NCBI RefSeq assembly: GCF_040954835.1
Contig: NC_090697.1
Coordinates: 26,591,001-26,655,000, forward strand
Origin: Lepisosteus oculatus
Taxonomy: Eukaryota > Chordata > Actinopteri > Semionotiformes > Lepisosteidae
Direction of reading: 5' to 3'
DNA length: 64,000 nucleotides
The notes below the pieces were generated by a model that saw nothing but the letters and a program-made list of their open reading frames with translations, was not told the origin of the DNA and did no database searches. Below, piece after piece: positions 50,695 to 63,838 of the stretch. Both the position numbers and the translations under genes were made by a program. The stretch's first letter is position 1; the number at the start of each line of letters is the position of its first letter.

Positions 50695-53600
50695 CTATTA
50701 AATACATATTAAAAGTAAGATTCTTAATTGAAATGTTGTCCAGATACGTTTGCAGTTATTTAAAGACATTCTAATTAAATAAATTTTTAGATGTTTTTAG
50801 AAAACATTTTCGCATCATTTTTCTCATAGTGCTGGATTCAGAATGACAAAACTGATTCTCAGTAAACTTCTAGATCTTATGTTTTCTAATCCTTCATCAA
50901 GCTCAGTTCACCAAATAAAAACAATAATAACAAAATCAACAGGTCTGCAGTAGTCTAGAACCTATCACTCCTTTCAATAACAAAGGCTTTCATCTCACAC
51001 TGGATTAAAAGTTTCCTGAAACAACTGAACAATTTCCCATTTGTGCACAGCAGTAACATACTGTATCTGTTTTTGAAAGTAAATCTGATACTAATTATCT
51101 TTTCTCACAATTGTGTCTTAAGTACACTATCTGTTTCAGACTTCAATATAAGATGTCTGATTTGATTTGATTTAATTTGTTTTTTGGGTTGAGAGGCAGT
51201 GTAAAAATGTCACTGAAGCTGTTGAACCACAATCTCAAAAGCTTTCACCTGTCAGCACTTACTGGCCTTGTGAATGTATCACAGGTCCATATTTTGAAAA
51301 TGAAGACCGTCTTGGCAGTATGGAGGACCTGTGGTTGTCTAAATCTCAGCATCAAGAGCACTTTTTAGAATTACTAAATCCCGGGATTTTTTCAAGTTCT
51401 GGTCCTCAGAGACATCGAGACTTCAAGTTACTTCAGATTTTAGGAGAAAATTGCTCAAGCCAATTTAAAAACAATGAGAGAACTCAATTGTTAAAATGTT
51501 ACCCACAAACGTTTGGAATTAGACATCGGTAACTAACAGATCAGCTAAAAAGGGGGAGCACTGAGATCCAAGATAGAAAGTCCTTGTCTTAAATAACTGA
51601 TCGTTTTTCACACATGTGATCATGAAGATTTTTTTTATTCTTATACAATACAGATGGGACTTTTATTGATGAGATTCTTTTTGCACCATTATAATGAAAA
51701 CTCAAAACAAAGTATATAGATTTTTTCCAAGTAGCCCAGTGAGTGCCTTCACTGGGACTGGAGCTGAGCATCTGCAGTCAGTGATCTTGCCATTGGTATA
51801 AACAATCCAAATGACAAGCAGTCCAAGGGGACCCATCACCTGTCAGGCCCCAGGCAAAAGGGTAGGCAGAGAAAAATGTGGTTCAAGCTTTTGATGAGCA
51901 CTAATGAAAAGAAATGAGTTCTGCAGATAGCACCCCAGCTACAGTCTTAACTAATCAGACACAGCATCAAAAAAATCTAAATCCCGAAAGACTTGCTTTC
52001 TCAGTAGGAAAACAGGATATTGATGTTTATAATGACATGTTGCGATGACGTCTCTGCATTAAAGGCTTTTGTTTCAAATGGATTTCAAGGTAAATTTGAT
52101 TGACAAATCTGCTTATATAGCCCAGTACGTTCTTAGTTAGCAGACTTCTTTTCCCTTCGTGTGATGTAGTGGCTGACATTAAAATCAATGTTGAAATAAT
52201 TTTAGGTTTGACAATTCCTAACCCTATTCAAGACGCGAACACTGAAATAATCCACTTTAGAGGCAGGGTGAAAACATTTAGATTTTTAAGGTCTTTCAGA
52301 CGTATTAATGATTTCACTTAATAGTATTTATTTTCAAAAGCAGGATGGTGATGACTTTGGGGAAATTATTAATTTCAATGGGGATTTTAGAGGAATACAT
52401 GAAGGACTTGAGCTAGTTTACCCCTGTCATTTAAACTGGCTGTCATGTGAATGTTATCTCCTGTGCTAGATTCATCTGGGGAAACAATTTCTTAGATTAA
52501 GAATAAGAACAGAGACTTTACACCAAGAGTTAGGTGTGTTGATTGAAAGAAAATCTTAATGATGTCTCTACAGCGAAAGAGCACAAATTCTTTTCCTTGT
52601 TTTTAGAATGGGTTTTGATTGAAGTAGGTCATCTGATTCATTTTAACAGGGTGACATTTTTAATGGACATCTAATGGTGGCCTGGGCTTTACTCTCCAGC
52701 AGGGGGAGCCCCTGAGAAAGAGTTGGCATCATTACCCACACTCCTCCTAGAGAGATTAGGTAGGGATAGATGTACATAAGGCAGCATACCAGGGCTGGAT
52801 GGTCAAGGGAACCTCAAACAGGGCTATAAGCAAGGAGGTGCTAATTCACTGTACTGTAGGTTATGAATCCAGAGATCTTCAGACCTTTTTTTGTGAATCG
52901 AAGAAAATCTTCGATTGTTCGACAATATGACTTGGTATCTTATTCCAGATAAGCGCTGTGAAAGCAGCTTCAGTCAACTACTCTCAAAATGAAGGCCCTT
53001 CTGTATTGTTGTATGTCAAACGAGTTTCATGCGAGTTTCATTTGGACCTGTTTATTTTTATTCTCATGTACGACATCCATAGAACATATCTGAAATCCAC
53101 TGGGCACACCATAGCATGATGGCAAGCTGTATTCAACATTTTGATTGTTTTATACATGTGTCAAAAGATTGTTAGTTTTTGTGTGGTATCAGATTAATAT
53201 AACATTTCAAGACAAAGGCAAATATTAGCATTAGAGCAGTATAGCTGTGGTTCAGTTTTAGCTCTGTGGGAGACAGAGTGTGTTTCCTCTTCTCTCTGGT
53301 TGGCTGTACATGTCTCCGATGATCCATTGCACCCCTTATTGTTGCAATTGAATGCTGTGCCCTACTGCCTTAAAGTTGTAAACCTTGTGAAAAACGGAGG
53401 CTATATCTTCTGTAATAACCTCCTCTCAAAGGCAACAATTACTGAAAACCTGAAAAGCCTATTTCAAACCCTGCAGTGTCTGTTACCCGCTGAGGAGAAT
53501 ATACGATTGTGCTGCCTTCAGCCTCTGCCTTCAGACCTACAGTACATTTACCAGAATGAAGCTGCCACTGCCTTTCTTTTCTCGAGAGCTCCCCTCTCTT

Positions 53601-55700
53601 GTCGCCTGCTTGTTTTGCTTTCAGCAGGGCAGGAAGCTTCCCTCTTCTTATCTCTTTCTGCCATTATTGTCCAACAGAGGAGAGGGCTAAGCATGTTGGC
53701 GCGGCTCTGTGTGTGACTGGCTGTCTCGTTTAGGGGGTTTAGTCATTTTGCCAGTTAGCATTCTTAGTAGTAGGGTTGTCATCGTAGCAGTAGTAGATTC
53801 TGACATAAGGTTGATATATTTTTTGGTTTCAACTGTGTTTTACCTACTATTAAAATGAATACATCAGTTTCTGCTGTAATTCTATGAACTGCCCTGCACC
53901 TGATCCTGCATCAGTCATCAGCATGATTTACTTCACATGCCTGTCACTGGTCCCATGATTGGCATATTTTAGGATGTAATTAATGGGCTACAGAAATGCA
54001 ATAGTTCTGTCAATGCATACCAAGCACAACGAGAATGTAACTGAGCTGTGCTTCATATGAAATATAGTGTAGTGTCGCTCTGCCATGGGAGTTTCACAAA
54101 CTTCAGAGGATTGTCTTGATTTGTCATGTTTTCACCATATATGAAACTATGAAGTTTACCTATTGTATTTTTTCATCTTGTGGCACATTTGAAATCTGTG
54201 TGGGTATAGTCCAGTTTTTCGGCACCTGTTGTGTATTCTTTAATAGTGCTGAATCTGAGCTGTGTGAAGAGTATGGAGTGTACAGGGACAGATTATATTT
54301 AGACTGTACTAGCTTCAGAATACACAAAGACTCACCCAGGACAGCTGGTGAAATAGTGATTGTGGATTTATGTCAAGGGCAGGGGGCAGATCACATGAGT
54401 ATCAGCTGACACACAAAGACATGGGCTATGGAAAAACTGGCACTTCACTGTCCTCTCCTATCTATTATTTAGTACTCCGAGTACAACCAAGTAATGGGAT
54501 AAAAGAATGCCTTAGGCAGGAGCTTCTCACCGGAGTACACTGAAATGGGAACCCTTCCTTTCTCACTCGCCCACAAGAGACATGCACCTTGACACCAGTG
54601 TTTCAGGCAGTATGCCCTGTGAGAGACCTAAAAAGTTTTCTAAGCAGTAGATACTGGTGCTGTCAGTGTAAATCAGCCTCATTGACTAATTTATAGACAG
54701 AGCATTCACTCATGTGTTCTTGGTGTAGACTAATAGTCCTATTTAATTTTGAATTAGGCTTAAATACCTGGCAGGACTTCATTTCCCTTTGTAACCATTT
54801 GGGAGCTGTCTGCTTTTGAGATCATGTATAGGAGAGATTTGAAACATTATTCTTGGATTTATGGAGAGACATATTTCTGCAGGTAAATGTGCAGTACAGT
54901 ACATGAAGTCAATTTGAATATTAATGAGCATCTGTAAATTATCTCTATAGAGATTTATACTGCCACTTATCCCAAGGCTAATTTTCTTAGTGCATGCTCT
55001 AAATGTGCTGCAAAGTACAGAAATGAAGGCAGGGATTAAGAAATACTTTTTCCTTGGACATTTATCGGGAGAATGTTGTTCATTTTTTCTTTGTATTTTA
55101 ATGCAGATATTCTCGGGAGTCCTGGTAATGCTGATGTGTTTGAGTAGTAATATGGAATTGCTCACATAAATTTGGCAGGGGTGTTTGAGTCTTAGTGATA
55201 CCACATTTTATTGAGGTTCAAAGGAAACATTTGCAAAGGCTTGTTTCTTTTAAAATGTGTTATCTAAGACATTAAGGAATGGTGCTTTAGAGATGGGCAA
55301 ATGCTGAATAGAAGACTGCAATTGCAGTATATTTTATTGTGGTTTTGAGAATGTTCATTAAGACACACCCTCTGTAGAGCTGAAAACAGCTTTATAGGTT
55401 TGACATTTTTTGGTGCCTTTTATACCTAGTTACAGCATGAAGAGCCTCCTGTGTTGCCTTATAAAGAACACAACACTGAGCTGAATCAAGGACATAGCTG
55501 TACAGAGAAAAAGTGTACTGTTTATCTAATTGCCACCACACATTCTGAACCCTAAAATGCAGACTGTGCAATGTTCAGTTGTCACACATTCTCACACATT
55601 GGCCAGTCTGACTGAATGAAGTTTTCTTTAATACCGAACCAACAGGTGTCCTGCATTTGTAATATAAGAAAACTCTTCTCTATTCTTTACAATATACTGT
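50695..55700 (+). other. SYT14 intron 1, no gene or clear repeat supported
   Basis: About 5 kb without a recognisable exon. Chance ORFs of 138 and 141 codons (53300-53716 +, 54779-55204 -) are not supported. One CTCF-like motif is listed separately. Confidence 0.5.
52696..52709 (+). promoter_or_regulatory. CTCF-like motif in SYT14 intron 1
   Basis: CCAGCAGGGGGAGC, 13 of 14 to CCASYAGRKGGCRS, plus orientation and not obviously within a repeat. Confidence 0.45.
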
Positions 55701-55704
55701 ATAC

Positions 55705-56770
55705 AGTGCTTTGCAAAAGTATTTAGACCCTTCCTATGTTGTCCCATTTTATGAAATTACAGAATCAATCATAGATTTTTTAATCAAAACCTGCATGTTC
55801 CAAATGAAGACTTATAAGGGTAATATAAGTTACAGTAAATGGCAGCACAAACTAAAGAGATTTATCAAATCAGATCCATGAACTCAATGTTAGAAGCTTT
55901 TTTGGCAGTTAGCAATTAAGGCCCTAAGTCTTTCTGAGTAAATCTCTATCACCTTTGCATCCCTACTTGGTGCCAAGTTTCATGGTAGATTTGCCCATGC
56001 ATTTTTTCAAAGTCTTTCAAGTTACTTGTGGATCGCACATGGACATTGATTTTCACAGATTGTCAATCAAATTAAAGTCAGCACTTTGGTTGGTCCAGAA
56101 AAGGATATCCATTCATTTTCTAACCACTTTATTCTATATACAGTAGGGCTGCAGGGGTCCGAACCTATCCCAGCAAGCAACAGGAGCAAGGCAGGATACA
56201 GCCTGGACAGGATGCCAGTCCACCACAAAGCTCAGACACAAACGCACACACTCGGACCAATTTTCCCAGAAGACAATTGGCCTACCAGTATATCTTTGGA
56301 CTGTGGGGGGAACATGGAGAAGCCAGAGGAAACTCATTTGAACACACAGAGAGCATACTGTACAAACTCCACACAGATAGCACCAATGGAATTGAACCCA
56401 GGGCCCCAGCACTGCAAGGCAGTAATGCTATCCACTGTGCCACCATGCTGGACATTCAAAAGCATATTTACCTTTTTATTCTAATGTCACTCCATCACTC
56501 CAGTGTAGCTTTGGTCTTGTTCTTGGGATAATTGTCCTGCTGAAAAGTGAATTATTGTCCTAGTTTTACGTTTTAGGTTTGAAGTAGATTTTACTCTAAG
56601 ATTTGTCAGTACTTTGCTCTTGACAAGCTTCCCAATCCCTGCTTCTCAAAATGATGCCACCACCATATTTGACAGCAGGGATGGTTATGACTAGGTGATG
56701 CACTATGTTAGGTGTTCATTAGAGGTTATGAAACCTCCAACTGATACTCTATTCAGGGTATTTTCCAATA
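55705..56770 (-). mobile_element. Tc1-like DNA transposon relic, interrupted by a SINE
   Basis: The left end has CAGTGCTTTGCAAAAGTATT, a typical end of fish Tc1-like elements. On the minus strand near 56640-56690, broken frames read AVKYGGGII and a following Gly/Lys-rich stretch corresponding to the Tc1 transposase segment after VKHGGGS. Frameshifts and stops make it inactive. A SINE splits it at about 56108-56450. The other end is not recognised. Confidence 0.6.
56108..56450 (-). mobile_element. tRNA-derived SINE (type I) inserted in the Tc1 relic
   Basis: The minus strand runs from a head (CATGGTGGCACAGTGGATAG, B-box-like GGGTTCAATTCC) through CAGTCCAAAGATATACTGG and GATGGACTGGCATCC to a tail ATAAAGTGGTTAGAAAATG. 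Full length. Confidence 0.85.
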
Positions 56771-56774
56771 TTTT

Positions 56775-59040
56775 GACTTGGCAGCATTTGTTTTTATACT
56801 GTATATGCTTGGTAGAAAAAGGTACTTGACTAGGATGATAAGAAACCCAACAAATCCTTACTGTATATCAGTAGTTCAATGGTAAGTGAGAGTATAATAG
56901 TAAAAAAAAAACAGAACCCCAAATTAAATGCTCCTCTGAGTGAACACAATCATTCTGTTTTTGGTGCTCTCCTATGCAGGTTGTATTTTTGGCATTTGTT
57001 AAATTGCAAGTACACATGTTCATTGTATGTTCTAATAATAAAGTGATAATTGAACTGTTTTTTTCCACAATTCTGTTCATATAATAATAGGCTTGGGAAG
57101 AGTAGGTAGGCAAGTGAAAGCTGAGGTGTGACATGCACCAGAAGGGAAAGTGAGAACAGCATGCACTCACAAAGGCTCTCCAAACACAAACAGTCTGCTG
57201 CAGAATCCGAATGGAAATGTGCTATCTATTCTGGGATGCACAGTTCCCAACTGCCTGTGGATTATATTATGCTTTATGTAGTTTGTGTCAATATTCAAGA
57301 CATTTATTTTTTCTGTTACATTTCCTGCAATGCCAGTTCTGAACATGAAGAAAAATTGTAACAATTTTACTACTCTGTGAAATAAAATTCCATGTTATTT
57401 CAATTGTTCCTCTTCTGCTTCTTCCCAGTGCCTCATTATTAATAGGTACATCTGTGTGTCTTATTCAGTTTCAATTTAAAGGTTTCTTTCAGAGGTGCTT
57501 CTCAAAAGACGCCAGGAACCAAATACTTTAATGTGTGGATGTGGGATTTTAGATCCTAATGCATCATTGAGGTTTAACCACTATAGTATTATGATAAGAG
57601 TCTGTAAATGCTAAAAAATCGTTTACAATACAGTACATAACTAACCCATATATAAACTACAACCATGTGAGCAACTTACAAAGCCCGTGCAACATGACAA
57701 GTATTTTCCTTTCCAGTCTGCATAACATGACATTGGTGCTTCTTGTGGGTATGTTTATAAGGGCCTTTCAAGGGGAGGCTTGTTGTTCCTGCTGGATGTC
57801 ATGAAAACTGCACCAGACTGTAGCTGTCAGTTCACAGTGAGGAGGCAGGGAGACAACGCTGTGCTTCTGTGTGCAGTTTTGAACGAAAACTTGTCTGTGT
57901 CAATTCTGCCTAACAACCTGTCTTCATTTACATTTGCTGATGGCTCAGAACCAAGGTGCCCATCTAGAAGACATGGAAGAAGTCATTTCAGAGCTAATGC
58001 AGTGTAATGACAGCTTCTGTAAAAGTGTATCCCAGTTTAAATGATGCAGTCTTGGTTTTAATCACTGTTGACAACCCCTTATGCTGTGGCGTCACCCACT
58101 TTGATGATGCAAGACAGGCGCCTTGCAGAAACCAAAAGAATGCTGAAAATGTCTGTCGTGCCGGTAGTCGGCAATGATTACTGGCTCTGCTGTCCATAAA
58201 ATAGCATCTCAAATCAGAGCCCAAACCAAACTGTGCTGGGAACACAACTTCCCTTGTGCTTATTGAGTCTACAGTGCAACACCTTAGGTGTCCATCTGCT
58301 GTAAAACAAATTCTATGCCTAACAAAGATTAACGTTGATGTGCATTTCCAGGATGTTTTTTTCAGATGTATAAAGATTGTATGTCCTGAGGTATAAGCAA
58401 ATGTGCTTATTAACTACTATTTGAAGTGTCAGAATAACATTTTTAAGTTAATATATTTTCCCATTGTGTGCAAACATTATGAAAATTTCAGTTCTGTCTT
58501 TCTACATTTGCCCCCTAACACACAACCTCAGGTTTGCAGCTCTGATATTTCTCTTGAATCATCCTTGAGGATGCTTTACATAGATAATATTAAATCTGTT
58601 TTCTACAACTTTGACAGTATTGGGTTTATTTCAGCTTTCCTTGTCTGGTTTGCCTTATCTTTCCTTAATTAAAAGTCTCATTTCTTTTTGCATAAAACGT
58701 AATTTTCTAAAACTACATTCATTCTCCTGACAGGGCAAAGCAGGCATCAGATTTCTCAAGTGAAGAGAAAAATGCTGTGTCCTTTTTTTTTTACATTGAA
58801 AATACAAGGAGAATACATTTAATTGGGAGTGAATATATAATCAAGTGTTTTTTTTAAACATTAATTAAATTAAATATTTTAAACATGTTTTTTAAAACAT
58901 TCAACAAAAACTATTACATTAAAATGTATATTTCACATGTACACTGTAAAATAATCAGTATTGTGGAAAAAGTGCATTTTTCCCTGATCATTCCAATTTC
59001 AAAAATTGTCACTGGCAAAATGCTGTTTGAGAGCTGTGCT
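56775..59040 (+). other. SYT14 intron 1, nothing recognised
   Basis: No exon, RNA gene or clear element. Confidence 0.5.
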
Positions 59041-59376
59041 TTAAAATACAAGACCCACCAGCTCATCAGAAAAGTCCAGGGCTGGAAACTCCCGATCTAC
59101 ATCCACAGCTGCTCCAGTATCTGCTGAGACCATGTGACTGAAGCTACAGTCGCTGTGCAACCCACCTTTTGTTGTGAAATTCCTTGCTTTTGTTTCTGTG
59201 TATGTACTACTGACTTCTTCAAAACCACCATCCTGTTTAAATAATTCACCTCCAGTATATAAATAAGCCAAACGAACAACCAAAATCTGCTTGCGGTGGT
59301 TTTGTAGTAGGAGAAATATCATATTTGCACACAATAGATTGCTCTCTGTTCCTGCATAGTTACAGTATGTGCACAC
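59041..59376 (-). other. Unidentified 111-codon ORF
   Basis: Minus-strand ORF, hydrophobic near the start and acidic at the end (FPALDFSDELVGLVF). I do not recognise it. Composition is less low-complexity than other chance ORFs here, but no splice signals, domain or conservation can be shown. It may be chance or an old pseudogene fragment. Confidence 0.2.
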
Positions 59377-59389
59377 ATCACTGCGATGC

Positions 59390-59660
59390 TTTTATTCAGC
59401 TGCTGTGGCATTGGCTTGACTGAAATTAGTTCATGCTTTTATCTCCTTGGGTTAGACTACTGCAATGCCTTCTTAGCTGCTTCATCCAATAAATCGCATC
59501 AGAAACTACAGCATGTCCCGAACCGTGCTGCTCGAATGCTAAGAACTTCGAACATGTTTCTAAAATCTACACTAGATACCAGTCTCTTACAGGACAGACT
59601 TTAAAATTCTCTAGTTGACCAGGCACTGCATGGGCTGTCTCCTGTGTATGATGAATATCT
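59390..59660 (+). mobile_element. L2-type LINE ORF2 fragment
   Basis: The + frame reads LGLDYCNAFLAASSNKSHQK, then LQHVPNRAARML, the conserved LDYCNxLL...LQxVQNxAARL segment of L2-like reverse transcriptases. Truncated at both ends. Confidence 0.85.
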
Positions 59661-60203
59661 GCAGTTTCTTTATCTTCTGTATCTGGATGGGATTTTTATC
59701 TGTCTTGTAAGTCTTGTCTTGTAAGATCTGTTCACCTTCCAAAGTATTTAGAAGTGACTTCAAACAGTAAGATGTGTGAACCTGGCTGAGCTTGTCATGC
59801 TTAGACTGACAAAGTTTCCTCCACATGGTGTGTCCAGCTGCCTGTGCTTATGAGACCAAATGAAAGCACCTAATCACCTGCTGTGGGTCGGTCTTGGGGG
59901 ACTGATGGTTGTTTGAGTGAGCATTAAGTTTCATTGTCTTAAGAATGCAGCAGCACTACTGTGTTAAACGTGTGTATGTAGGAAGAGGTTTGAACAATTA
60001 GTTTTTCAAGGGTAGTGAACAATTAGTTTTTTCCCAGCCTGTCTTAGAATACTACTGGACTTTCATAAGCCTGAAAATACATACGCTTCTATAAAGGCTG
60101 TGGAAGGATTGCTTTAAACCTTGGCTGATTTTGTGGAGTTTTTTTTCTGATGCTGTCTGCTTTATTTTTGCACAGATACTAAAATGTTACTCCCACAGTA
60201 ATA

Positions 60204-60300
60204 ATCTATCATCTATCATCTATCATCTATCATCTATCATCTATCATCTATCATCTATCATCTATCATCTATCATCTATCATCTATCATCTATCATCTAT
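60204..60300. repeat. (CTATCAT)n heptanucleotide array
   Basis: About 14 near-perfect 7-bp units. The high purity suggests a recent, length-variable array. Confidence 0.9.
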
Positions 60301-60487
60301 ATTAACATTTTATGTCCTGTAAACTTTCATTCTATTTGATATTGAGGCCATACATTCAGTTTTTAGATGTTTTTACAGAGCCGTTGCTGTAGGCTGGAAT
60401 GCAAAGAAAACAATTGGCAATTATGAATTGTATGTGTATAAAATAAACAACAACAATAACTCCATTAAATTAAAAAATAATAATTAT

Positions 60488-60715
60488 GTAGCGGTCGAAA
60501 GGGTAATTGGCTTCATTACTCTGCTCTCCTCCCCACTGTAACTGGTGTGTGGTGAGCGTTCTGGCGCACTATGGCTGCCGTCGCATCATCCTGGTGGGGC
60601 TGCACATCGGTGGTGGTGGCGGGGAGTCCCCATTACCTGCAAAGTGCTTTGAGTGGAGTGTCCAGAAAACCGCTATATAAGTGTAAGCAAATGTTATTAT
60701 TATTAAATGTTAGTA
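60488..60715 (+). mobile_element. SINE with L2-like tail
   Basis: GTAGCGGTCGAAAGGGTAAT, GTGGTGAGCGTTCTGGCGCA, ACCTGCAAAGTGCTTTGAGT and AACCGCTATATAAGTGTAAG, then TTATTATTA. The 3' end matches the tail style of the LINE at 36735, suggesting shared 3'-end mobilisation. Confidence 0.65.
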
Positions 60716-61749
60716 AGCCAAAGGAATGTAGTGGTAAAGGTTTCTCTGCATCTACATTCTTCTGTGTTCTGAACACATAAAAGAGGCTATTGTATCTTTC
60801 AAATGTTCTTCATTTTGCTGGCTCACAGCCCTGTCTCCTTTCAATAGAACTTAAAAGCAAGCGCGTCCTGGATTCTTAAAGCAGGTACTGGAGATTCCTT
60901 TAGAAAATTGGGACAAGCCAGAAATACTTGCTTTTCCTTCACCAATGAGAAAAGAGAAACTTCTGGAGGCTTTAACCTTGTTTGGGCTTACTTTATTTTT
61001 ATTTTTTTCTAATCAAGTCAGATCATATGACTCCTGCTTTCCAGAAAGATCACAAAGATGGTTTTTCCAACACTTCTAGCATTTTAGTGGATATTCAAAC
61101 AAATGTACACTTTAGATATATAATTCTTGCTCTGTTTTTGTTACTTTCTTTACCCTTTCATATTATAAAAATAAAGTTATGTGTGTCAAAATCAAAACAG
61201 AAGAAAACAATGGAAACATCTGACAATAATGGAAAGGTTGCTTATTTCTTCTTGGCAACTTTCTCTGTATATTCTCAGGCCTCAATTTTTCAAGATTATT
61301 TTAATATTTGGATTAAGAAAGGGTTATTAACTGATAGACTGCATATCATTTTTTACTTTAAATAATTGGTACTAGTCATCTTCCTGTCTTGTATCCTAAC
61401 ACACTGTACTGTACAATTGATTGCCAATCACTGTTCATGAATGCACTTAAATTGGTCAATCAGAAACAACATACAGTACAGGCATATGTATTAAATACCA
61501 TTGGCAAATGAGATCTTTCACAGCACGGCCTACAGATTTTCTGTATCTCATCAGTCCCATAATGGTAAAAGACACGGATAGAACAACAGATACTGTATGA
61601 ATTGGTCACCTCTGGCTGAACATGTGAGTGCCAGTGAATAATTCACAACTGACTGCTTCTCCAGTCATAGGGACTTGGCCACTCTGTGAATATGACAATT
61701 TCAGGCTTAGGGAAAATATGAAGGGAGAATGTAAGAAGAACATAAAGAT

Positions 61750-62345
61750 GTAAAAAGGTTATGAAAGAGAAGAGGCTATTCGGCCGTTTGTGCCCATTTG
61801 TTTGTTCATACTTCGCATATCCAAGGGGCTCTGTCTCAGTTGTTTCTTGAAGGATCCCAGGTAACTGGCTTCCATACGATGGCTGGGCAATTTATTCCAT
61901 ACGCCTGTCACTCTTTTTGCAAAGATGTACTTACATTCTCTGTCCCAAACACCCTTGGTGAATTTGTCAATCCCTTTCAGGATTTCAAATACAAGTATCA
62001 AGTCCCATCATAATCTGCTATATGCAAGATTGAGAAGATTCTCTTGCTTTAACCAGTCGGTGTTTTCTTTAGACTTGGAAATAATCTGGTTTCTTGTTGA
62101 GCTCTTTCTATAGAGGCAATGTCTTAGGAGGTATGCTGCAGTGACCAGAATAGTACAGTATCTTAAATGTGTTTTGACTACGACAGTGTTTAAACATACT
62201 GCTAATTAGTTTTCACCATCTACCCTAACATTTTGATGGATTTTGCAATTGCTTCTTTATATTGTCTGGAAGAGGATAATAATGAGTCAACGTCAACTCC
62301 TAAGTCCTTTTTATATTCTGCTAGGAGTTCAGTGACTCCCATCTG
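61750..62345 (-). mobile_element. LINE 3' fragment (CR1/L2-like)
   Basis: A minus-strand ORF reads FEILKGIDKFTKGVWDRECK, FAKRVTGVWNKLPSHRMEAS and LGSFKKQL, a reverse-transcriptase C-terminal tail. Its 3' UTR (AAACGGCCGAATAGCCTCTT on minus) is the same motif as the one at 11700 on +. Confidence 0.7.
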
Positions 62346-62349
62346 ATAT

Positions 62350-63835
62350 TAATAAAATGCATTTTTACTGCCTGCTTTGCAATAGTCTCCATTAAATTTC
62401 ATGTGAAAGCTGTCCTCCCAGTCTTGAATGGTGTCTCAGTTGTTGTGCATTTCCTTTGTCTCTTCTGTAACGTTTTCCACCACGCCTATTTTAGCGTCTT
62501 CTTCACAAGAATTGACTGGTAAATATGCCAGGGGGATAATCGTTATTATACAGTACTGCAAATTAGAAATATCAGCCAGGAAAGTACAGATCCACGCATT
62601 ACATCACTCTAAATTTGCTGAGGGGTCTCTCCCCTTTATATTACTTTCTGTTTTCCAGGCATCAACCCATTATTAAACTGTTTACATTATATTTGATTCC
62701 TGTATTTATCAGTTTCCAAATCAACCTTATATGTGAACCTTTAACAATGATTTTCTGTAATACACGTAAGCTCCACTTGCATCCTTCACTGCTGTTGCTT
62801 GGATCAGTGTATTTTAACTTACAGTCAATTGCAAGAACGCAATAGCAATCTCAGAGTTTTTTTTTGTCCTAGTATGTCCAAATTGTTAACTCCATGATCT
62901 TTTGAAATTAGTTGATCATTTTCTGATCTGTAAAGATCTGTTGATGTCACCCTCCTAAATAGTAGCTCTGTAAGGGTATCTAATAAGATATCTTTACAGA
63001 AGGTATCAACTGTAATTGCCCTGTTGAAGAAATGAGATAGATTTATACATGGCATGTCTGTTATTTTACCTTAGATCTTAGCTATGCATGCATTTGTATT
63101 TAACTCATAGATATTAAACATATTATAAACCCCAATACCCATGCAAGATGACGGGGTGAGATAGATCTTTCATTTATCACTCGTGGAATAGTATTGATCC
63201 AAGATTCTAATTAAGCTGTTCCGTGAATGTGGTGTGGCACCATGTTCCATACTTGTAACACTAGTTATATCTTGCATTCTGTTGAAGGGGATCAGTAAGA
63301 GCCGTCTCCATACTTACAAAAATAAAACTTATGAGTTACTGTTCCTTTTCACTTAGGAAGACACTGATACTACCTCAGGCAGATATCAGAAAGTCTTGGT
63401 TTTGAGCAGTCTCAGTATACAGTAACATGTTGTTTTATTACTGCTCATACTTTTGTGTGAATTTGCTTGAGTAAAGCTTTCCATTTCACTCATTCTGTCT
63501 TGCTGGCAGATATTACTCACAGCATACTTGAGATATGGCTCTACCTGCAGGAGTAATGGGTCACTGATCCTTGCTTTGGGCTTTAAATAATAAAGCGAAA
63601 AAGGCAGTTAATGACTCTTTTTTGCCAAAGGAACATCGATGTCTGATGTCATTATTAATGTGCTTCAAAAAAGATCTTGGCAAAAGCATAAGATACACTG
63701 AGCACAATTGTATCTGTACAACAATAGTAGGTAATGAACGAAAATCAAAAGTAGAAAGGAAATTATATCGGATTATAGCTTTTTATAATGTGTTAGTAAC
63801 TCATGCATTATTAATCCTATATACAGTATAATCAG
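62350..63835 (+). other. SYT14 intron 1, nothing recognised
   Basis: Perhaps further diverged LINE-related DNA at its left end. No exon supported. Confidence 0.5.
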
Positions 63836-63838
63836 ATA

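Noticed and set aside
53300-53716. 138-codon + ORF.
   Set aside because: No recognisable domain and no conserved motif; within the SYT14 intron.
54779-55204. 141-codon minus ORF.
   Set aside because: Ile/Lys/Asn-rich composition of AT-rich non-coding DNA.
60204-60300. Regular short repeats resembling a CRISPR array.
   Set aside because: The units are contiguous with no spacers, and the genome is vertebrate.
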